A DNA stretch of 8,597 bases from an uncultured bacterium. Lineage in GTDB: Bacteria > Bacteroidota > Bacteroidia > CAILMK01. The notes under the pieces are model-generated. The model ran no database searches. It was not told the DNA's origin and saw only the letters and a list, made by a program, of their open reading frames with translations. The position numbers were made by a program, and so were the translations under genes. Positions within the stretch are counted from its first letter, which is position 1. Every line of letters begins with the position of its first letter. Positions 4,045-8,597 of the stretch are shown here, piece after piece. The DNA is taken from positions 1 to 8,597 of the forward strand of contig CAILMK010000146.1 in NCBI GenBank assembly GCA_903835275.1, written 5' to 3'.

Positions 4045-7000
4045 TTAGAAGGTATCAAGGTCAAGTGGTCTCATTACACCAAACCATTTAAGAACTTTTT
4101 CGCCAAGATCACCAGCATTAATGTGAATCAGATAAACTCCACTTGCCACAGGAATCCCTGCTGTGTTTTTCAAATCCCAGTCAAGATATGTTTCCCTCAA
4201 TTCATTTATCGTCTGATCCACTTTATACCTGCGTACAAGGGAACCGTCAATAGTATAAATATCAATGGTACATTTACCCGGCAGGTTTGTAATTCTTATC
4301 CTGTTATCCAACTGTGAAGTTTCATACTGGGAATATGCATAATACGGGTTTGGTACTACGTTTACCTGTGAAAGTGCCTGTTTGCCCAAAGTACTGGAAA
4401 CGGTAGGTGCTACACTATTAGTGCTAAATGAATAAACCGGCAATTGATGGTTTTCAGGAGTTCCGGAAGCATTCGGATAAGTAGCATAAGGAGTAACTAC
4501 CCTCAGGCGTATTTTCGCGTCAGATGGGATGATACCATCCTGAACGCTTTTCAGTTTTCCTGTTGCAGTCAAGGCTGGCGGCATTACCCACATTACGTCT
4601 CCAAATACATACTGAAGCATTGTATTATGCGCAAAGTTTTTATCATTTAGCATAGCAAGATATGTTTTGCAACTATCATAAGCAACGCCTTTTTCCTTTG
4701 CAAACCGTGTATAGGTATCTTTGAAAGACTGAGTCATTTTAATGCTGGATGTAAAATCATTCCTGGAACTCATTACATAGATCCAGTGCTTACCGGCCCA
4801 TTGGTATGAGTTAATGTAATCAAAGCCAATTTTTGGATTTACATAATTGAACTGCCAGTTGATATTGGTAGGATTCCAAAGCATGTCATTACCATTGTCA
4901 AGCTTATCATGGGAGTCTTCCCCAAACATGATATTGAGACGTTCTCCGGTTTCAACATTAATGGCATAACCCGGGAACCAGCTTGTTCCCATTTCAGGAT
5001 TAGTACCAGGACTGTAAACAGGACCGTTATTGCCATCCACAAATGGATTGGCATGCTTGCGTATATCAAATTTATTGGCTCCGCCTTCATTTTGATTCAC
5101 GAGAAGCGGATCATTACTTGTTTCGCCTTCTTCAATTACAATACACTTAGTCCATTTACTCTTATCAGAAGTAAAGACAAGATCCACACCTTGTGAGATG
5201 TTTATGCGTTGGTTGGCAAAATCAACCTGACTCGGAATAGGGCCCAGGGTATATTCATACGAACCTGCAAGATCTTTAAAATATGTGGAACGCGCTGCCA
5301 AACCACCCGGTGCAATTACACCCGCAAGCAAACCTTCATAAACCTGGCGCGGATCCACCCAGTTATCATAGGCAAACTTATGTGTTGCTGATTGTGATAA
5401 TGTCTGATTGTACGAAGAATCAATGAATAAAGTATCTCCTGCATTTAAAAGGACAGCACTCATATTGGATTTCCTAGGAGCCAATGTATCACGTTTAGGA
5501 ATACCTGCACTATCATAAATGTGAATTAATGTCCTTGCTACTGTACTTGTGGTATCCCAGGTCACATCAAGGGTCCGTCCTGTGGACTTGCCATAATAAT
5601 ATGTCAATGATGCAAGCTGAGGATGCAGGATGTATGCACTTGATTTTGCTACAATGGTATAAATATTAGTGGTAACCAGTTTTGTGCTCTTGATAATTTC
5701 CGTTGTAGTTCCTACATCAGTAGGAGCAGAATGCCCGGTCCAATCCGGTGCTATTTCCACGTCATCATATTTTATATCCATCGGGATTGTACCACCCGTG
5801 GAAACTGCGTCTTTATGTGTTCCTGAACGTATCCAGTTAAACGGATTGATTGGAGCGGCGGTACCGCTTTGTTCTCCATCATAGATACCAGTCAACCAAT
5901 AATTGGTAGGATCATCAAAAGTAATTGTTGCAGAAAGGAAACCATTTGTCAAGCGATTCTGGCTATCCAATACGGGTGCTGGAGCCTCCGTAAAGAATTT
6001 TGTAGGGTCAATCCGATAGTGATCTGCAGTATCCTTGGAGGTTACTACATCAAACTTTGCACTCAAAGGCTGGGCGATAGACACGACAAGACCTAACTTG
6101 GATACTATCTGATCATGATAAATACTGATGCTATCCTGTGAATAAGCAACCGTATCATCCAATTTGCTATTATTATTGTATTGTGTAATTACCCAACGTG
6201 CACGTGCAGGATTAGGTTCATACAAATTAGTAACCAGATTCGCGGAATCCACCTGTTTAATGCCCGTTGAATCATATATTTTCAGTTTAAAATCACCACC
6301 CGTAACAAGCAGCGGATCATAAACATTTATGCTAACCGGGCCTGCCCCTTTAAGGTATAAAGGCTGGGCAATTGAAGATGAATTGTTAGAGAATAACTCA
6401 GCTACGGAACTTGGATCAAGATCAATTGAATTACCTCCATTTCCTGTTCCTTCAATCCTGCGGACAGGAAGCTGGGTTCCGAAATCGGAATTCAAACTGG
6501 CACCACCAAATAACGGTGAAGAACTGTGAGGAATGGCAACAAGCTGAGGCACCCCTCCTATTTCTGACGGTCTGCCGGAAAGGAAGAATGTATTTTTATC
6601 ACTTGGGTGTGCATTATAACCATACGCCATTACCATGTAATAATAAAATCTATTATTAATCAATTTATCACTGGAAGCAGCGAACAGATCCTTGGTGATC
6701 TCGTAAGTATGCTGAACGCCCGCATCGGCACGTTCTACTTCAAGTTTGGCAACTGTTCCAAGAACAGCATCAAATGTATTATTAATGATTTTAAGCGGAA
6801 TAGTGCTGCTCTTCATATCGGATTGAGCAACCAGCCTTGCCTTGCTTATATCAGATAACTCACCCGCGGAAACGGAAGAATTCGCCAATTGGTAAATCAA
6901 ATACCCTTCAAAACGGAAGGTATCGCTTTTACCAAAAGCAAGTACATTCTTTTCAGTCTTATTAATGGAACCATTCTGATCTATAAAGGATATTACCACT

Positions 7001-8550
7001 TTGTTTTCCAACTCAGTTACCTGCACTACAGGAGGTGTAGGCCCGATACGAAGTTGAAAACAATCATCATATAAGGTTTGCGCAAGGTCATCGGCAAAAT
7101 CCAGTTCATTAATGGCATCTGTATTATCTCCCTGAAGGGCTGATCGAGCCCAGACTGCCCCTACGGTAATATTATTTACAGCACCGGGCTTAAGGGTGAA
7201 TGGCCCGGACGCCTGAAGGAACCTTCTATCTCCTGGAGGATTACCGGCAGTTTTTTCAGTCCATTGATTTGGATCATTGCTCCTTGGGTCACCCGGGAAC
7301 ATAAACCTTGTCTTAGGACCTCCACCGGTACCATTTTTACCATCATTTCGGATGTAATTTCCTTGCTTCCAACGAGCTGTCATAAAGAAATAATAATCAT
7401 CCGCCTGCTCAGGATTTCCATTTACAGGATTAAAGTCATTATTATAATATACAAAACTGGTCATAGGAAGATACTTGCCATGGATACCGGTTGAATCATC
7501 CGCCTTTGGACCAAGGAAAAAATCCACACCTACTGCAGGAAGATTTTTTCCGTATCCAAGGGCACCCGGATCAACATTCTCACCATTGTAACATATACCA
7601 AGGCTACGGTTGGTATCCACTGCCACATAGTCATCAAAGGCATATCCGAGGTCCGGATCAACCCATTGCCCCATGAATGTACTATCGATGGAGATACTGG
7701 TATTCCGGTTAATAACCTTATATGCATAAAATGTAGCGCTGTTCAACTGGTCATTGGTAACAAAGGCAAAAGCATGTACCTGCACTTCCAGGCCGATGGC
7801 AAGTGCATGTGTTTCATTGTGTGTATTACCTTTATCATTGTATACCCACCAAAGGTTCTGGTCTGGCATGAATTCACAATTCGAATTACTGGAAGTGACT
7901 GCAAAAAATGTAGGGTAATCGCTGTTTTTAGCATCATACTGGTTAAAGTCATAATGCCCGTTACCATCCACATCCTTGAATGGAGCCAGAAGAGAAGCAA
8001 AAGTCAATCCGCCGGTATTCGCCATTGGAGCGGCAGGCCAGCTAATCATATCAGCAGTAGCGGGAGCCGTTCCGTTATGGAAATTATCTATATCCGTTTT
8101 ACTGATCTTCCATATCTTATCATATTGCAGACAGGCTGCAGCATCGGTACTTTGATTATTGATATCCAATGGCCCCGGGAAAAAGTCACTACCATTTTGA
8201 CGATACGTCATGGCAGCTTCCTTCAGATTCCCTCCGTCATAACCGCCTATCCACAGGGAACCCGCAAATAAAGAGGTTAAATGCGGTTGCCCTTCCTGGG
8301 TTACTTTGGGTACTTCATATTTGGCAAGGCCAACAAGGTCCCACCACATATCACCGCCATTCAGGATATGCGCCCTGACGTTGTTGATGTCCAGGTCCGC
8401 GGAAGCAGTTGCAGGAGTACAGGCATCTGCCAATCTTTTGTGCTTTCCAACAGTAGGGATAGGTTGTCCCACATTGGGAGCAGCATAAGCAACGGAGCCT
8501 AATGCCATTAAACCTATCAGGGAAAGGATCGAAATCTTAAATTTATTCAT
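4045..8550 (-). CDS. Large exported T9SS cargo protein of unknown function (1501 aa)
   Basis: This is a very large surface or secreted protein with no enzymatic motif that I recognise. Residues 1-23 are a Sec signal peptide (hydrophobic core SILSLIGLMALGSV, cleavage after AYA). The N-terminal third is rich in Trp, Tyr and Gly, with blocks such as GGDMWWDLVGLAKYEVP and FAGSLWIGGYDGG. It includes a calcium-loop-like DVDGNGHYD at residues 193-201. Residues ~520-670 look fibronectin-III-like (RFEGYLIYQ near 547). The middle (~670-1100) reads as further beta-sandwich repeats. The last ~107 residues (1395-1501) are a T9SS sorting domain: VVPNPYYAYSQYE, RITNLPGKCTIDIYTIDGSL, DWDLKN, then PVASGVYLIHI and EKVLKWFGV. 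It ends in an extra RPLDLDTF tail. There are eight cysteines. I recall similar large proteins beside PorV/PorQ genes in Bacteroidota and Ignavibacteria, with no assigned role. The downstream PorV-like gene is 19 nt away. The open frame is intact. Confidence 0.88.
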   Translation of the reverse strand: MNKFKISILSLIGLMALGSVAYAAPNVGQPIPTVGKHKRLADACTPATASADLDINNVRAHILNGGDMWWDLVGLAKYEVPKVTQEGQPHLTSLFAGSLWIGGYDGGNLKEAAMTYRQNGSDFFPGPLDINNQSTDAAACLQYDKIWKISKTDIDNFHNGTAPATADMISWPAAPMANTGGLTFASLLAPFKDVDGNGHYDFNQYDAKNSDYPTFFAVTSSNSNCEFMPDQNLWWVYNDKGNTHNETHALAIGLEVQVHAFAFVTNDQLNSATFYAYKVINRNTSISIDSTFMGQWVDPDLGYAFDDYVAVDTNRSLGICYNGENVDPGALGYGKNLPAVGVDFFLGPKADDSTGIHGKYLPMTSFVYYNNDFNPVNGNPEQADDYYFFMTARWKQGNYIRNDGKNGTGGGPKTRFMFPGDPRSNDPNQWTEKTAGNPPGDRRFLQASGPFTLKPGAVNNITVGAVWARSALQGDNTDAINELDFADDLAQTLYDDCFQLRIGPTPPVVQVTELENKVVISFIDQNGSINKTEKNVLAFGKSDTFRFEGYLIYQLANSSVSAGELSDISKARLVAQSDMKSSTIPLKIINNTFDAVLGTVAKLEVERADAGVQHTYEITKDLFAASSDKLINNRFYYYMVMAYGYNAHPSDKNTFFLSGRPSEIGGVPQLVAIPHSSSPLFGGASLNSDFGTQLPVRRIEGTGNGGNSIDLDPSSVAELFSNNSSSIAQPLYLKGAGPVSINVYDPLLVTGGDFKLKIYDSTGIKQVDSANLVTNLYEPNPARARWVITQYNNNSKLDDTVAYSQDSISIYHDQIVSKLGLVVSIAQPLSAKFDVVTSKDTADHYRIDPTKFFTEAPAPVLDSQNRLTNGFLSATITFDDPTNYWLTGIYDGEQSGTAAPINPFNWIRSGTHKDAVSTGGTIPMDIKYDDVEIAPDWTGHSAPTDVGTTTEIIKSTKLVTTNIYTIVAKSSAYILHPQLASLTYYYGKSTGRTLDVTWDTTSTVARTLIHIYDSAGIPKRDTLAPRKSNMSAVLLNAGDTLFIDSSYNQTLSQSATHKFAYDNWVDPRQVYEGLLAGVIAPGGLAARSTYFKDLAGSYEYTLGPIPSQVDFANQRINISQGVDLVFTSDKSKWTKCIVIEEGETSNDPLLVNQNEGGANKFDIRKHANPFVDGNNGPVYSPGTNPEMGTSWFPGYAINVETGERLNIMFGEDSHDKLDNGNDMLWNPTNINWQFNYVNPKIGFDYINSYQWAGKHWIYVMSSRNDFTSSIKMTQSFKDTYTRFAKEKGVAYDSCKTYLAMLNDKNFAHNTMLQYVFGDVMWVMPPALTATGKLKSVQDGIIPSDAKIRLRVVTPYATYPNASGTPENHQLPVYSFSTNSVAPTVSSTLGKQALSQVNVVPNPYYAYSQYETSQLDNRIRITNLPGKCTIDIYTIDGSLVRRYKVDQTINELRETYLDWDLKNTAGIPVASGVYLIHINAGDLGEKVLKWFGVMRPLDLDTF

Positions 8551-8597
8551 AACCTAAATCAGTTCTAAATTTCCAAATACTTAATTAAAATGAATAG
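8551..8597 (-). other. Upstream region of the cargo gene (window edge)
   Basis: These 47 bases precede the cargo start codon and are AT-rich. On the - strand they contain GTATTTGG, which has TTTG but not the TAnn half of the -7 consensus, so no promoter is called. The region is too short to tell whether the cargo gene starts the operon or follows another gene, such as a TonB-dependent receptor, outside the window. Confidence 0.3.

Noticed and set aside
4026..4064. Earlier ATG for the porV-like gene (MTLIPSKYYQIRK extension)
   Set aside because: It would overlap the cargo gene by 20 nt and place a charged extension before a clear signal peptide. The ATG at 4025 gives a normal exported N-terminus.
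7666..8271. 201-aa open frame on the + strand within the cargo gene
   Set aside because: It is antisense to the conserved, intact N-terminal part of the cargo protein and has a low-quality composition (many Ile, Cys and His). No start context or family resemblance was seen.
8551..8597. Promoter of the cargo operon
   Set aside because: Only a partial TTTG match is present, and the upstream sequence is outside the window.

Overview
The window fits a member of the Bacteroidota, probably an environmental or free-living lineage. Reasons: it encodes a type IX secretion (T9SS) cargo protein beside a PorV/PorQ-family outer-membrane barrel, genes lack clear Shine-Dalgarno sites, spacers are AT-rich, a Bacteroidota-type -7 element (TAnnTTTG) lies before greA, and greA sits directly upstream of a HIT-family gene. 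No tRNA, rRNA, insertion sequence or CRISPR array was recognised. This assignment rests on gene families and architecture only; no search was run.

Layout. The left end (1-1777) is read on the + strand: a 183-residue protein that begins inside a carboxypeptidase-regulatory-like beta domain, a free methionine-(R)-sulfoxide reductase overlapping it by one base, and, after a repeat-filled spacer, a MiaE-type tRNA hydroxylase. Everything from 1915 to 8550 is read on the - strand: a 1501-residue exported T9SS cargo protein, a PorV/PorQ-family barrel 19 nt downstream of it, then greA and a HIT nucleotide-binding protein. The two blocks converge in the spacer 1778-1914. No stretch over 300 bases lacks a gene.

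How the genes relate. The cargo and PorV-like genes form a transcription unit whose products would act together in the outer membrane and at the cell surface: Sec export, T9SS translocation guided by the C-terminal domain, and handling by the PorV-like barrel. A strong stem-loop plus T-run separates this unit from greA/HIT. Because it lies only 12 nt before the greA start codon, greA messages almost certainly carry it in their leader, so it may also act as a greA attenuator. The left block holds housekeeping and maintenance functions: repair of oxidised free methionine, and tRNA modification.

The spacers between the housekeeping genes are filled with short repeats of several different families (10-mers, 7-mers, palindromes). 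The spacers around the secretion genes are not. The most useful leads are the greA leader hairpin, the cargo/PorV-like pair of unknown role, the in-frame stop just upstream of the first ORF, and the spacer repeats.
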